A DNA stretch of 64,000 nucleotides from Acinetobacter kookii (GTDB lineage: Bacteria; Pseudomonadota; Gammaproteobacteria; Pseudomonadales; Moraxellaceae). Positions within the stretch are counted from its first letter, which is position 1. Every line of letters starts with the position of its first letter. The stretch spans positions 1-64,000 of the forward strand of contig NZ_FMYO01000003.1 of the NCBI RefSeq assembly GCF_900096895.1, given 5' to 3'. This document shows, one piece after another, positions 17,949-28,004 of the stretch. The notes under the pieces are model-generated. The model was not told the DNA's origin. It made no database searches and saw only the letters and a program-made list of their open reading frames with translations. The position numbers were made by a program, and so were the translations under genes.

Positions 17949-18737
17949 TTAACCGCGACCACGGCCACGTCCACGCGGCGCTTTGGTGTTTGGACGCGTT
18001 GTTCCGTTGGTCTTGCGACGCGGTTTCTCGCTTTCATCCATTTGCCAGATACGTTTAGTCCCAGACTTCTTAGGTGAACCATCTTTGTTCTTGCGAACCA
18101 TAGGTTTACCACCTGTACCACCCGGTTTTTTCACATAAGAACGTGAACGGTAAGGTTCTTCGGCAGGGACATCTTTAAAGTCAGGGTAGAGTAAAGGTTC
18201 GATTTCTTTGGTTTCACCCGGTTGCAGACCCAACTGAACCAGATCAATCGAACCAATTTTAGTACGAATCAAACGTAAAGTTGGAAAGCCTACCGCAGCA
18301 GTCATACGGCGAACCTGGCGGTTACGGCCCTCACAGATTGAAATTTCAATCCAGGAGGTAGGCACCGACGCACGGAAACGAACCGGAGGATCACGCTCCC
18401 ATAACCATTCAGGCTGTTGCACTTTAATGGCTTTGGCAGGAAGGGTCATGCCATCTTTCAGTTCAACCCCTTGACGAAGCTGTTCCAGCGCTTCTTCAGT
18501 GACATCACCATCCACCTGTACCAGATAGGTTTTAAACTTCTTGTTGGCCGGGTTGGTAATAAACTGGTTTAAACCGCCGTGATCGGTTAAAAAAACTAAA
18601 CCTTCCGAGTCCATATCAAGGCGACCCGCCAAACGCAAAGTCGGATCGTCTACGAAGTCAGACATGGTCATGTGTGCTTCGTCTTTACGGAATTGGGAGA
18701 GGACGTCATAAGGTTTGTTGAGAATGACGATTTTCAT
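17949..18737 (-). CDS. rluE: 23S rRNA pseudouridine synthase, RluE/RsuA family
   Basis: Isomerises a uridine in 23S rRNA (U2457 in E. coli). The catalytic Asp is in GRLDMDSEGL (Asp41) and the family motif GRNRQVRRM is present. There is no S4 domain at the N-terminus, which fits RluE rather than RsuA or RluB. The protein has a long basic C-terminal tail of about 80 residues rich in Lys, Arg and Gly and ending in an RG repeat (GRGRGRG). This is absent from E. coli RluE and probably binds rRNA. The target site is inferred from the family. Confidence 0.88.
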   Translation of the reverse strand: MKIVILNKPYDVLSQFRKDEAHMTMSDFVDDPTLRLAGRLDMDSEGLVFLTDHGGLNQFITNPANKKFKTYLVQVDGDVTEEALEQLRQGVELKDGMTLPAKAIKVQQPEWLWERDPPVRFRASVPTSWIEISICEGRNRQVRRMTAAVGFPTLRLIRTKIGSIDLVQLGLQPGETKEIEPLLYPDFKDVPAEEPYRSRSYVKKPGGTGGKPMVRKNKDGSPKKSGTKRIWQMDESEKPRRKTNGTTRPNTKAPRGRGRGRG

Positions 18738-18932
18738 AGGAAATGACTTCTTTAATTACATAAGACTAAAAAAGGTTAAGTTTTATTCAATGGGGAAATA
18801 TTGTTATTTCCCGTATAAATCTTAAACACAATGGAATTCAATTAAACTATTATGCGTTAAGAAAGGACGAAAGTATTGCCCAATTGGCAATTATTTTTAG
18901 ATATCGCTAGATACAAAGGGAGAACCTAGAGA

Positions 18933-20186
18933 ATGGGTTATCAGAAGATCGTTGTTCCTGCAGATGGTAGCAAAATTACCGTAAATGCAGACTTGTCACT
19001 CAATGTTCCAAACAATCCTATTATTCCTTTTATTGAAGGCGACGGTATTGGTGTAGACATTACACCGGCAATGAAAGCAGTGGTTGATGCTGCGGTTCTG
19101 AAAGCTTACGCTGGCAAACGTTCGATCGAGTGGATGGAAGTCTACTGTGGCGAAAAAGCAGATAAAATCTACGGTACCTACATGCCGGAAGAAACCTTTG
19201 AAGCCCTGCGTGAATTTGTGGTTTCTATTAAAGGTCCCTTAACGACGCCGGTTGGCGGTGGTATCCGTTCCCTAAACGTCGCATTACGCCAGGAATTAGA
19301 CCTATACGTATGTGTACGTCCAGTGCGCTGGTTTGAAGGTGTGCCTTCTCCGGTTCAACATCCTGAACTGACGGACATGGTGATTTTCCGTGAAAACTCT
19401 GAAGATATCTATGCGGGTATTGAATGGAAAGCAGATTCTCCAGAAGCGAAAAAAATCATTCGATTCCTGAAAGAAGAAATGGGTGTGACCAAAATCCGTT
19501 TCGAAGATAATTGCGGGATCGGGATTAAACCGGTATCTAAAGAAGGGACTCAGCGTCTGGTTCGTAAATCCATTCAGTTTGCCATCGATAATGACAAACC
19601 TAGCGTAACCCTGGTGCACAAAGGCAACATCATGAAGTACACCGAAGGTGCCTTCAAGGAATGGGGCTATGAAGTTGCGCTTGAGCGTTTTGGCGGTGAA
19701 CTTCTGGATGGTGGACCATGGGTTAAAATCAGAAACCCTAAAAATGGCAAAGATATCATTATTAAAGATGTCATTGCAGATGCGTTCCTGCAACAAATCC
19801 TGATGCGTCCTGCCGATTACTCGGTAATTGCCACGCTGAACCTAAACGGTGACTATATTTCTGACGCGCTTGCTGCTGAAGTGGGCGGGATCGGGATTGC
19901 GCCTGGTGCCAACATTGGTGGAGCCATCCAGATGTATGAGGCGACTCACGGGACTGCACCTAAATATGCCGGCCAAGACAAAGTCAATCCGGGTTCGATT
20001 ATTCTTTCTGCTGAAATGATGCTGCGTGACATGGGCTGGACTGAAGCGGCTGACCTGATCATCAAGGGTATTTCCGGTGCGATTGCCAATAAAACCGTGA
20101 CCTATGATTTTGAACGCTTAATGCCGGACGCGACTTTGCTCCGTTGTTCGGAATTTGGTCAGGCGGTCATTAACAACATGGAATAA
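18933..20186 (+). CDS. icd: Isocitrate dehydrogenase, NADP-dependent
   Basis: Converts isocitrate to 2-oxoglutarate and CO2 in the TCA cycle. The 417-aa dimeric E. coli type is recognised by [17 protein letters not shown] at the N-terminus and [10 protein letters not shown], which contains the serine phosphorylated by AceK in E. coli. [16 protein letters not shown], the metal-binding Asp region ([12 protein letters not shown]) and [11 protein letters not shown] are also intact. The upstream 190 bp are free of genes and hold the promoter. A terminator follows. Confidence 0.97.
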   Translation: MGYQKIVVPADGSKITVNADLSLNVPNNPIIPFIEGDGIGVDITPAMKAVVDAAVLKAYAGKRSIEWMEVYCGEKADKIYGTYMPEETFEALREFVVSIKGPLTTPVGGGIRSLNVALRQELDLYVCVRPVRWFEGVPSPVQHPELTDMVIFRENSEDIYAGIEWKADSPEAKKIIRFLKEEMGVTKIRFEDNCGIGIKPVSKEGTQRLVRKSIQFAIDNDKPSVTLVHKGNIMKYTEGAFKEWGYEVALERFGGELLDGGPWVKIRNPKNGKDIIIKDVIADAFLQQILMRPADYSVIATLNLNGDYISDALAAEVGGIGIAPGANIGGAIQMYEATHGTAPKYAGQDKVNPGSIILSAEMMLRDMGWTEAADLIIKGISGAIANKTVTYDFERLMPDATLLRCSEFGQAVINNME

Positions 20187-20214
20187 GTCATTTGACCTAA
20201 ATCTGTATAAGAAC

Positions 20215-20240
20215 AAACCTGCGTATGTCGCAGGTTTTTT
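20215..20240 (+). terminator. Terminator after icd
   Basis: AAACCTGCG (20215-20223) pairs with CGCAGGTTT (20229-20237), then T-rich DNA. Confidence 0.85.
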
Positions 20241-20286
20241 ATATTTACAGAAATGATCTTTCATTCAATGGAATTAAAAAATTAAG

Positions 20287-20886
20287 ATGAAATGGATTAG
20301 ATTATTCTCATTTTTGAAATTCATGCATCAGCATCGAAACATGTCCAAAAATATTTCCTGCCTGAGTTTAATGATGGCATTTGTGCTGCTTTCAGGCTGC
20401 CAGCCGCCAGCATCGGGTGATGCAGCAGGCATGCGTTATCCCATTTTATATATGCAATTACAAAAAACGGACTTGCCCACACGGCTTGCCATACCCGTGG
20501 AAAATATTCAACCCCGACAAATACAAGACACCTGGGGAGCTGCGCGTAGCGAAGGGCGCAAGCATGAAGGTGTGGATATTTTTGCCAGGTGTGGCACTGC
20601 GGTGCGAAGCACTACTCAAGGCATTGTATTGCAGGTAGGTACGAATCATTTGGGGGGAAACGTGGTCTGGATTGTGGGACCGGATTTAAGCCGGCATTAT
20701 TATGCCCATTTAGAGGATTATGCAGCCCGGATTCAGGCAGGCGATTGGGTAGAAGCAGGCGAAGTGATCGGTTATGTCGGCAATACCGGTAATGCTGAAA
20801 ATACCCCACCACATTTGCATTATGGAATTTATATGCAAGGGCAAGGTGCCCTCAACCCATATCCTTATCTGGTTCCAGATTCCTGA
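20287..20886 (+). CDS. M23-family peptidase lipoprotein (LytM-like)
   Basis: The lipobox LLSGC marks a lipoprotein. The M23 domain covers about residues 80-195, with the zinc ligands in HEGVDIFARCG (His and Asp) and in the HLHYG motif near the C-terminus. The active-site set looks complete, so it may cut peptidoglycan cross-links rather than act only as an amidase activator. The ATG at 20341 (18 codons in) gives a standard-length signal peptide and is a reasonable alternative start. It converges with the MFS gene. Confidence 0.85.
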   Translation: MKWIRLFSFLKFMHQHRNMSKNISCLSLMMAFVLLSGCQPPASGDAAGMRYPILYMQLQKTDLPTRLAIPVENIQPRQIQDTWGAARSEGRKHEGVDIFARCGTAVRSTTQGIVLQVGTNHLGGNVVWIVGPDLSRHYYAHLEDYAARIQAGDWVEAGEVIGYVGNTGNAENTPPHLHYGIYMQGQGALNPYPYLVPDS

Positions 20887-20897
20887 GCAGAAAGCGG

Positions 20898-22088
20898 TTA
20901 TGTCTGCTCACTGGTTTTGAATTTAGCCGGGCGGGTATACCAGGCCAGTTGCAATGTTCCCAATAATAAAACCACCGCAGCCAGGATAAACTGTTGATGA
21001 TAAGTCACGCCGAAATGTTGCAGGGTACTAAAACTTAATCCGCCAATCAGCTGCACAGAGGCAAAACACAGCGTGGCAATACTCCAGAGCTTTTTATAGG
21101 CCAGACCATAGAGTTGTAAAATCGTATAAGAGGTCAAAAACACCACTGCCGGATTAAGCATGCCGGTAAAAAAGGAAGAGGCAAAAGTCAGCAGCGGACT
21201 GGTATTTAAGGTGGCAATAAAAATCGCCATAATATACAGACTGTAGAGAATTTTCAGGGCGAAAAAATTGCCAAATTTTCTTGCCAGTGCATAGGCAGCA
21301 AAAGCCCCCAAAGCGCTGCCCAAGCCATACAGAATCCAGTTCAAGTTAATCCAGAACAGGTTTAGTCCCAGTTCATGGCTCAGGTAGTCAATCCAGAACA
21401 GTGAATGCGGAATATAGGCAAATGCACTACAGGCATACACAACCAACAAGCTATAAAAGATTGTGTTGAGTGGAATTTTAGATTGTGTCTGCACTGGTTG
21501 TGCAGAAAGATGATGCTTAAATTGTTGCAGTAAAATACTTAAGCAAATACAGATAATCAGCGCGAAGCCGCATAAAATCAGCCAGGCGGTCTGTATCGAA
21601 ATCTGGTCCAGATAAGGCAGGAACAGGGTCGCCAATAAAACCCCCAGGCCAATTCCGCTAAAACCAATAAAATTGATTTTAAAACGGTCCTGAATATCAC
21701 AGCACTGTGCCACCACACTCGGAGATAAAATCATCAGCAGGCCACCGCTGATTCCTGAAATCACCCGCCAAAAAATATACCAGGCTTGCGGAAAACCGGA
21801 AAATGCACAGCACATCAAGCTGAACATGCCGGCGATGGCGGCAATCTGAATGTATAGAGTCATGCTTTTGTTTTGAGGCAGGCGCATGGCTGCAAAAGCA
21901 CCCATTAAATAGCCGAGTAAATTGGCACTGCCTAAAAGGCTGGCAAAGCCTGTACTCCAGGCAAAAGCTTCACGTGTGCTGGGTAAAAGCGCAGTATAGG
22001 AGAAACGCAAAATACCAATCCCCAAGCACATACTGAGGCATAACAACAGACTAAGCTTGATATTGTTTGAGGACATCCATGTACTCAC
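20898..22088 (-). CDS. YbfB/YjiJ-family MFS transporter
   Basis: A 396-aa protein with about 12 hydrophobic segments. The start of helix 1 (GIGILRFSYTALLPSTREAF) and the following GSANLLGYLMGAF are characteristic of the YbfB/YjiJ branch of the major facilitator superfamily. It should be an inner-membrane exporter or importer driven by the proton gradient; no substrate is known for this branch. The first codon at 22088 is GTG; an ATG at 22076 is the alternative. No regulator gene adjoins it. Confidence 0.85.
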   Translation of the reverse strand: MSTWMSSNNIKLSLLLCLSMCLGIGILRFSYTALLPSTREAFAWSTGFASLLGSANLLGYLMGAFAAMRLPQNKSMTLYIQIAAIAGMFSLMCCAFSGFPQAWYIFWRVISGISGGLLMILSPSVVAQCCDIQDRFKINFIGFSGIGLGVLLATLFLPYLDQISIQTAWLILCGFALIICICLSILLQQFKHHLSAQPVQTQSKIPLNTIFYSLLVVYACSAFAYIPHSLFWIDYLSHELGLNLFWINLNWILYGLGSALGAFAAYALARKFGNFFALKILYSLYIMAIFIATLNTSPLLTFASSFFTGMLNPAVVFLTSYTILQLYGLAYKKLWSIATLCFASVQLIGGLSFSTLQHFGVTYHQQFILAAVVLLLGTLQLAWYTRPAKFKTSEQT

Positions 22089-22306
22089 AGTATTTATTAT
22101 TCATTCATCCTATAAATAGCATGAGTGCCGCAGAATAAACAGGATTAGAACCAATAAACACTATAAAAACATGCAGGCACGCGTTATTAAGTAATGTTTA
22201 AGACAGCTTTTATAGCATTGTGTGACATATAACCCTTTATTTTGAAAATTGAATTTTTTCAATAAAGGTCTACAATCCCGCTACGTTATCGTACTTTTTT
22301 GAAATT

Positions 22307-24283
22307 ATGAATTTCTCCTATCGCGCTGATATTGATGGCTTAAGGGCCATTGCTGTTTTATTGGTGATTTTTAACCATGTCGGATTATCTTTCTTTTCAG
22401 GAGGATATATTGGTGTGGATGTCTTTTTTGTCATTTCAGGTTATTTAATCACCATTATTTTAACGCATGATATTCAGTCCAAACGGTTTTCCATCGCGCG
22501 ATTTTACAAGAAACGTGTGGTACGTTTAGCTCCGGCCTATTTTACCGTACTCAGTGTTGTGAGTATTATTGCCTGGCAGGTCATGCTTCCTGGCGAATTG
22601 ACCGAATATTTTGACAGTGTCATGTATGCAACCTTGCTCATGGCAAATATCTATATGCGCAATGAAGTGGGTGATTATTTTAGCCAGGATGCTGAAGGAA
22701 TCCCTTTATTGCACCTATGGTCGCTAGGGGTTGAAGAGCAGTTCTATATTTTCTGGCCTTTACTGTTATTGCTATTTGCAGGAAAGGTATCGCGTAAATA
22801 TATGTGGGCTGTAGTCACTGCATTCATTGTGGCCTTATTGCTGTATGCCCAGCACAAGTTGACTCAGAATGCAGCGAAGGCCTATTACAGTATGCCGGTT
22901 CGTGCCTTCGAGCTGCTGATTGGTGCATTGATTGGCTTTCTGCCCCAGCTCAAACTGCCAAAAAAATTGCTGCAAAGCCTGATTTGGGGCGGTTTGGTCG
23001 TATTGTTTGCCACAGCTGTGTATTTTGATAAACAGACGCCTTTTCCTGGCGCAATGGCGCTGATCCCGTGTTTGGCGACAGCGCTGATTATTTATCTAGG
23101 CCAGTCTTCACCCTCAAGCAATATATTGTTAAGCAATCGTTTCAGTACCTGGGTGGGAAGAATTTCTTATCCTTTATATTTATGGCACTGGCCGATTATC
23201 GTGTTATTCGGCATCTATATGCGGCCATTGAATGTCGAAAATCAGGTGGTGATTGTATTATTGTCCATCCTGTTGGCATTTTTAACCTATCAACTTATTG
23301 AAAAACCCAGTAAACGTTTTGTGATGGCAGCGAATTACAAAGTGATTGTTATCGGCTTTCTGATGCCAGCCCTGAGTTTTATCGCCATTGCCAAGACCGT
23401 CAATCTCAATGAGGGTTTTCCAGACCGGTTTCCGCAATCTGTTTATAGCAAGCAGGAAGCCATGCTTTCTTATGCGCATGTGATCCGAAATAAATGCATG
23501 GATATTGAGGATCCGAAAGCTTTACCCGATCAGGAGGATTGTGTCTTGGGCAAGCCGAAAGCCGATATCGACTTTTTATTGATTGGCGATTCGCATGCTA
23601 ACGGTTATAGCGCGATGCTGGATGTATGGGCCAAAGATGCGAATTTGCGCGGTTATGACATCACGCAAAGTTCAACTTTTTACTTGCCCGGGGTGCAGCG
23701 TTCGGAAGCGAATTTTAACCGCTGGACAAAACTCGACAAGTTTGCATTCAGAAATGAGGCGATTACGGCCCATCTTGCGAAAACCCATTATCCCACCATT
23801 ATTTTGGCCGGTTCCTATGTGCCGTATTTCGGTGATGAGGTGAAACTGGAAGATGGTAAACATCACTCCAATGCAGAAATATTTAAAACCGGTTTCATGA
23901 AAGCCCTGGAGATTGCCTATCAGTCCAGTGATCAGGTCATTCTGCTGAATGATGTACCTCGGTTAGATAGAGATGGGGTGCCGGCAGACTGTAATCTTCG
24001 CAATGAAATTTTAAATACCCAGGCGCCATGTACTGTTTCCCGAAAGAATTATGAGGCACAGCTACTACAATTTAATCGCATTGTTGCAGAAGCCAAACAG
24101 AAATACCCTGACCTGAAAATCATTGACCCGACCAGGGTCATCTGTAATCAGCAGACGTGTAAAATTATGATTAATGATGTGCCTTTATATCGGAATAAAG
24201 ACAGCAATCATATTAATGATCAGGGGTCGCGGCAATTGGGCATTGAATATCTAAAACGATTTGGCAATCCGCTGAAAGACTAA
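22307..24283 (+). CDS. OafA/YrhL-type acyltransferase with C-terminal SGNH domain
   Basis: A 658-aa membrane acyltransferase. The N-terminal Acyl_transf_3 domain (about residues 1-365) starts with YRADIDGLRAIAVLLVIFNH, containing the conserved His, and has about 10 membrane helices. The C-terminal periplasmic SGNH domain (about residues 385-655) has the nucleophile block LLIGDSHANGY and the terminal Asp-x-x-His motif (KDSNHIND). Family members O-acetylate surface polysaccharides such as LPS, capsule or peptidoglycan. The acceptor here is unknown because no glycan genes adjoin it. No ribosome binding site is visible, so expression may be low. A terminator follows. Confidence 0.9.
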   Translation: MNFSYRADIDGLRAIAVLLVIFNHVGLSFFSGGYIGVDVFFVISGYLITIILTHDIQSKRFSIARFYKKRVVRLAPAYFTVLSVVSIIAWQVMLPGELTEYFDSVMYATLLMANIYMRNEVGDYFSQDAEGIPLLHLWSLGVEEQFYIFWPLLLLLFAGKVSRKYMWAVVTAFIVALLLYAQHKLTQNAAKAYYSMPVRAFELLIGALIGFLPQLKLPKKLLQSLIWGGLVVLFATAVYFDKQTPFPGAMALIPCLATALIIYLGQSSPSSNILLSNRFSTWVGRISYPLYLWHWPIIVLFGIYMRPLNVENQVVIVLLSILLAFLTYQLIEKPSKRFVMAANYKVIVIGFLMPALSFIAIAKTVNLNEGFPDRFPQSVYSKQEAMLSYAHVIRNKCMDIEDPKALPDQEDCVLGKPKADIDFLLIGDSHANGYSAMLDVWAKDANLRGYDITQSSTFYLPGVQRSEANFNRWTKLDKFAFRNEAITAHLAKTHYPTIILAGSYVPYFGDEVKLEDGKHHSNAEIFKTGFMKALEIAYQSSDQVILLNDVPRLDRDGVPADCNLRNEILNTQAPCTVSRKNYEAQLLQFNRIVAEAKQKYPDLKIIDPTRVICNQQTCKIMINDVPLYRNKDSNHINDQGSRQLGIEYLKRFGNPLKD

Positions 24284-24304
24284 CAAGCGCTCACATCAGA
24301 CATA

Positions 24305-24336
24305 AAAAAACCGCGTGATCAAACGCGGTTTTTTTT
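24305..24336 (+). terminator. Terminator after the acyltransferase gene
   Basis: AAAAACCGCGT (24306-24316) pairs with ACGCGGTTTTT (24323-24333), then more T. Confidence 0.85.
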
Positions 24337-24340
24337 ATTT

Positions 24341-24378
<38 letters not shown>

Positions 24379-24379
24379 A

Positions 24380-25615
24380 TTAGCGCATTTTTGACAGGAA
24401 ACGACCTAAACGGGTAATCGCTTCACGCAGTTCATTTTCGGCAGGCAAGAACACCACACGGAAATGGTCAGGAGTCGGCCAGTTGAAACCGGTTCCTTGA
24501 ACCAGTAACACTTTTTCCGCACGCAATAAGTCGAGCATGAATTTTTCATCATCCTGAATTGGGTAAATTTCCGGATCCAGTTTAGGGAAACAGTACATGG
24601 CACCTTCCGGTTTTACGCAAGAGACACCCGGAATGTCATTTAACATTTCCCAGGCAATATTGCGTTGCTCATATAAACGGCCACCCGGACGGATCAGGTC
24701 ATTGATGGACTGATAACCGCCTAAAGCGGTTTGAATCGCATATTGTGCCTGGTGGTTGGCGCATAGGCGCATTGAGGCCAACATGTCCAGGCCTTCAATA
24801 TAGTCTAGAGCACGTGATTTATCACCGGTAATGGCCATCCAGCCTGAACGGTAACCTGCAATACGGTACGCTTTAGACAAGCCATTAAATGAAATACAAA
24901 GCTGGTCACCGGCAAGTGCAGCAACAGAAACATGCTCGATGCCATCATAAATAATTTTGTCATAAATTTCGTCAGCAAACAAAATCAGGTCATATTTTTT
25001 TGCAAGATCAACGATTTGTTGCAATACATGACGTGGGTAGACCGCACCGGTCGGGTTGTTTGGATTGATAATCACAATACCGCGGGTATTTGGCGTGATT
25101 TTACTTTCCATATCTGCAATGTCTGGATACCAGAAGTTTTCCTCATCACATTTATAGTGAATCGCGGTACCGCCAGACAGGTTTACGGCAGCTGTCCATA
25201 ATGGATAGTCAGGCATTGGCACCAGCATTTCATCGCCGTCGTCCAGCAAGCCTTGCATGGCCATCACGATCAGTTCAGACACGCCATTACCGATATACAC
25301 GTCATTGACATGCATGTTCAGAATGCCTTTTTGCTGGTAATACTGGCAAATGGCTTTACGCGCAGGGAAAATCCCTTTTGAATCGGTATAACCTACAGCA
25401 TTCGGCAGGTTTAAAGCCACATCATTAATAATTTCTTGCGGCGCTTCGAAACCGAACGGGGCGGGATTACCGATATTCAGCTTGATAATCTTATGCCCGG
25501 CCTCTTCCATTTCGTTGGCCGCTCGTAACACAGGTCCGCGAATGTCGTAGCATACATGCTCGAGCTTAGACGATTTTTTAATTTCGCGTGGCGTAGTGTT
25601 ACCTAAAACGGACAT
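24380..25615 (-). CDS. alaA: Alanine transaminase, AlaA (YfbQ) type
   Basis: A PLP-dependent class I aminotransferase that moves the amino group between glutamate and pyruvate. The N-terminal KKSSKLEHVCYDIRGPV, the LNIGNPAPFGF block and NPNNPTGAVYP match AlaA. The PLP lysine is in SFNGLSKAYRIAGYRSGW (about residue 245). The ATG at 25615 is chosen because GGATGGA lies 5-10 nt upstream; the in-frame TTG at 25627 is less likely. Length (411 aa) is normal. Its 3' end touches a 7-bp tandem repeat. Confidence 0.92.
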   Translation of the reverse strand: MSVLGNTTPREIKKSSKLEHVCYDIRGPVLRAANEMEEAGHKIIKLNIGNPAPFGFEAPQEIINDVALNLPNAVGYTDSKGIFPARKAICQYYQQKGILNMHVNDVYIGNGVSELIVMAMQGLLDDGDEMLVPMPDYPLWTAAVNLSGGTAIHYKCDEENFWYPDIADMESKITPNTRGIVIINPNNPTGAVYPRHVLQQIVDLAKKYDLILFADEIYDKIIYDGIEHVSVAALAGDQLCISFNGLSKAYRIAGYRSGWMAITGDKSRALDYIEGLDMLASMRLCANHQAQYAIQTALGGYQSINDLIRPGGRLYEQRNIAWEMLNDIPGVSCVKPEGAMYCFPKLDPEIYPIQDDEKFMLDLLRAEKVLLVQGTGFNWPTPDHFRVVFLPAENELREAITRLGRFLSKMR

Positions 25616-25766
25616 ATTTCCATCCAACTATGTAAGTGTGTAAAAAAATAGATTACTGAAATATCACAATCTATATTGAAATTTAGCTAGATATTTTTTT
25701 TGCTCTAGCGTAAATATGAAGTACTGAAGCATGACATTGAATGTCAAAGATTTAAAGGAGTTAGTG

Positions 25767-26186
25767 ATGGGAAAACTCAATAAAACAGACCGAGAATGGC
25801 AAAGAGAGTTATCACCAGACGAATTTCGCATTACGCGACAAAAGGGGACGGAGCCAGCATTTACCGGTAAGTACTGGAATACAAAGCAAGCAGGGACTTA
25901 TCTTTGCCGTTGCTGTGGGACAGAATTATTCTCTTCTGAAACTAAATATGACAGCGGCAGTGGCTGGCCAAGTTTTTATCGTCCTGTAAATAACTCGGTT
26001 ATTGAAGAGCATCAGGACTCTTCGCATGGGATGGTCAGAACCGAAATTGTTTGCCATCATTGTGGCGCACATTTAGGCCATGTTTTTGAAGATGGTCCAC
26101 AACCTACAGGATTGCGCTATTGCGTCAATTCAGCTTCTTTAGAATTAAAAACACAAGAAAAAAATGATGAGGAAACCTATCCATGA
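25767..26186 (+). CDS. msrB: Peptide methionine (R)-S-oxide reductase
   Basis: Repairs oxidised methionine (R epimer) using thioredoxin. The structural zinc is held by two CxxC pairs (CRCCG and CHHCG). The catalytic Cys is in RYCVNSASL. The ATG at 25767 follows AAAGGAG at the ideal distance, so the longer frame from 25731 is not used; the result is 139 aa, the usual length. The stop codon overlaps the ATG of the glutathione peroxidase gene (ATGA), so the pair forms a translationally coupled oxidative-damage operon. Confidence 0.95.
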   Translation: MGKLNKTDREWQRELSPDEFRITRQKGTEPAFTGKYWNTKQAGTYLCRCCGTELFSSETKYDSGSGWPSFYRPVNNSVIEEHQDSSHGMVRTEIVCHHCGAHLGHVFEDGPQPTGLRYCVNSASLELKTQEKNDEETYP

Positions 26187-26665
26187 CCAACATTTATCAG
26201 TTTGAGGCTGAGTTGTTAGATGGAAAAAATAAATCATTTGCCGATTATCAAGGTAAGGTTTTATTAATTGTAAATACCGCAAGTAAATGCGGTTTTACGC
26301 CCCAGTTTGCAGGTCTTGAAAAATTGTATGAAAAATACAAAGATCAGGGATTTGAAGTATTGGGATTTCCCTGTAACCAGTTTGGCGGGCAAGATCCGGG
26401 GTCCAATGAACAGATTGGTGCATTTTGCCAAAAAAACTACGGGGTGAATTTCCCGATGTTTGCCAAAGTGGATGTCAAGGGACCTGAAGCCCACATTTTA
26501 TTCCGCTATTTGACCAATAACAGCAAGGGGATTTTAGGTAATGGCATTAAATGGAATTTTACCAAATTCCTGATCGGTAAAGATGGCAAAGTATTGAATC
26601 GTTTTGCACCGACCACCAAACCTGAAGATCTGGAAAATGAAATTGAAGCAGCTTTAGCGCAGTAA
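26183..26665 (+). CDS. Glutathione peroxidase-family thiol peroxidase
   Basis: Reduces hydrogen peroxide and organic peroxides. The peroxidatic Cys36 is in [12 protein letters not shown], with Gln in [10 protein letters not shown] and Trp/Asn in [10 protein letters not shown] completing the catalytic tetrad. It is a cysteine, not selenocysteine, enzyme, and by family is likely to use thioredoxin as well as or instead of glutathione (BtuE-like). At 160 aa it is full length. It overlaps msrB by 4 nt and ends before a palindromic hairpin. Confidence 0.93.
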   Translation: MTNIYQFEAELLDGKNKSFADYQGKVLLIVNTASKCGFTPQFAGLEKLYEKYKDQGFEVLGFPCNQFGGQDPGSNEQIGAFCQKNYGVNFPMFAKVDVKGPEAHILFRYLTNNSKGILGNGIKWNFTKFLIGKDGKVLNRFAPTTKPEDLENEIEAALAQ

Positions 26666-26692
26666 GCTGGAATAATAGAAAATAAATAAAAT

Positions 26693-26714
26693 AGGGCGAT
26701 TCATGAATCGCCCT
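26693..26714. terminator. 22-bp perfect palindrome after the msrB-gpx operon
   Basis: A GGGCGATTC stem closes on itself with almost no loop and is followed by TCTCTCGTTTTA. It is a likely but atypical terminator, since the T-run is interrupted. Confidence 0.5.
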
Positions 26715-26749
26715 CTCTCGTTTTATAGGCTGCGTTTAAATGCATGTGC

Positions 26750-26781
26750 AAAAAATTATCCACTGTTGCAGCAGTGGATAA
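26750..26781 (-). terminator. Terminator after dapC
   Basis: TTATCCACTG (26756-26765) pairs with CAGTGGATAA (26772-26781). On the minus strand the stem is followed by T6. Confidence 0.8.
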
Positions 26782-26809
26782 TGGTTAATCTTATTGCTTA
26801 TTCAAGCCA

Positions 26810-27979
26810 TTAAAGAATGGCTTTCAAACGCTGAATGGCTTGTTCACATTGTGCGATATCGGCGACCAATGCCATACGGACATGATTTTCACCCGGGTTG
26901 CCTTGCCCGGTATCACGTGAAAGATAACGGCCTGGCAGGACTTTAATATGCGCTTTTTCCATCAGCATTTTGGCAAAAGTTTCGTCATTGTCGACTTTCA
27001 GCCAGTAGTAAAAACCTGCATCCGGTTTTTTCAGTGGCAGTAAATGCCCCAGTTCATTTTGAAACAGTTCAAATTTGGCACGGTACAGCTTACGGTTTTC
27101 TTCCACATGCGCTTCATCATCCCACGCTGCAATAGAGGCCAGTTGATGCTGAACCGGCATGGCAGCACCGTGATAGGTACGGTATTGCAAATAAGGTTTC
27201 AGCAAAGAGGCATCACCAGCAACAAAACCTGAACGCATGCCCGGCAGGTTTGAACGCTTGGACAGGGAATGGAACACCACACAGTTTTTGTAATCGTCAC
27301 GACCCAGTTCAGCGCAGACTTCCAGTAAACCGACAGGGGCTTCATCAAACCAGAGTTCTGAATAGCACTCATCTGAGGCAATCACAAAATTGTACTGGTC
27401 TGAAAGGGCAATCAGTTTTTTAAATTGTTCTTTGGACAATACTGCACCCGTCGGATTACCCGGGGTGCAGACAAATAATAATGTCGTTTTTTCCCACACT
27501 TCCGCAGGAACTGCATCAAAATCACCCAGATAATTGTTTTCTTCTGTGCAATTAATGAAGTAAGGTTTGGCACCGGCAAGCAAAGTTGCCCCTTCATAAA
27601 TTTGATAGAAAGGATTCGGCATCACCACATAAGGCGCATCTTCGCGGTTGACCAAAGCCTGAACAAAAGAAAAGATCGCTTCACGTGTTCCCGATACAGG
27701 CAAAACATGGTTTTCAGCGCTAATGCTGTTCAGCTTGAAGCGACGGGTGAGCCAGTTGGCAATGCTTTGACGTAATTCAGGCAAGCCTTTGCTGTTTGGG
27801 TAAGTCGATAAATGCTGGAAGTTGTCAATAATGGCCTGCTTCACAAACTCCGGTGCCGGATGCTTTGGTTCACCAATCGATAATGGAATGAGTGGTAAAT
27901 CTGCAGGTTGAATACCCTGAAAAAGCTTATTTAACTTTTCAAAAGGATAAGGATGCAATAATGACAAACTTGAGTTCAT
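26810..27979 (-). CDS. dapC: Succinyldiaminopimelate transaminase
   Basis: Makes N-succinyl-LL-2,6-diaminopimelate from its keto precursor with glutamate, in lysine and peptidoglycan precursor synthesis. The N-terminus (NSSLSLLHPYPFEKLNKLF) and PLSIGEPKHPAPEFV match DapC. The PLP lysine is in VVFHSLSKRSNLPGMRSGF (about residue 240), after the VCTPGNPTGAV block. At 389 aa it is the usual length. It lies 25 bp after glnD on the same strand, and a glnD-dapC arrangement is common in gammaproteobacteria. Confidence 0.93.
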   Translation of the reverse strand: MNSSLSLLHPYPFEKLNKLFQGIQPADLPLIPLSIGEPKHPAPEFVKQAIIDNFQHLSTYPNSKGLPELRQSIANWLTRRFKLNSISAENHVLPVSGTREAIFSFVQALVNREDAPYVVMPNPFYQIYEGATLLAGAKPYFINCTEENNYLGDFDAVPAEVWEKTTLLFVCTPGNPTGAVLSKEQFKKLIALSDQYNFVIASDECYSELWFDEAPVGLLEVCAELGRDDYKNCVVFHSLSKRSNLPGMRSGFVAGDASLLKPYLQYRTYHGAAMPVQHQLASIAAWDDEAHVEENRKLYRAKFELFQNELGHLLPLKKPDAGFYYWLKVDNDETFAKMLMEKAHIKVLPGRYLSRDTGQGNPGENHVRMALVADIAQCEQAIQRLKAIL

Positions 27980-28004
27980 GAAATCGATACCGCGTAAATT
28001 TAAG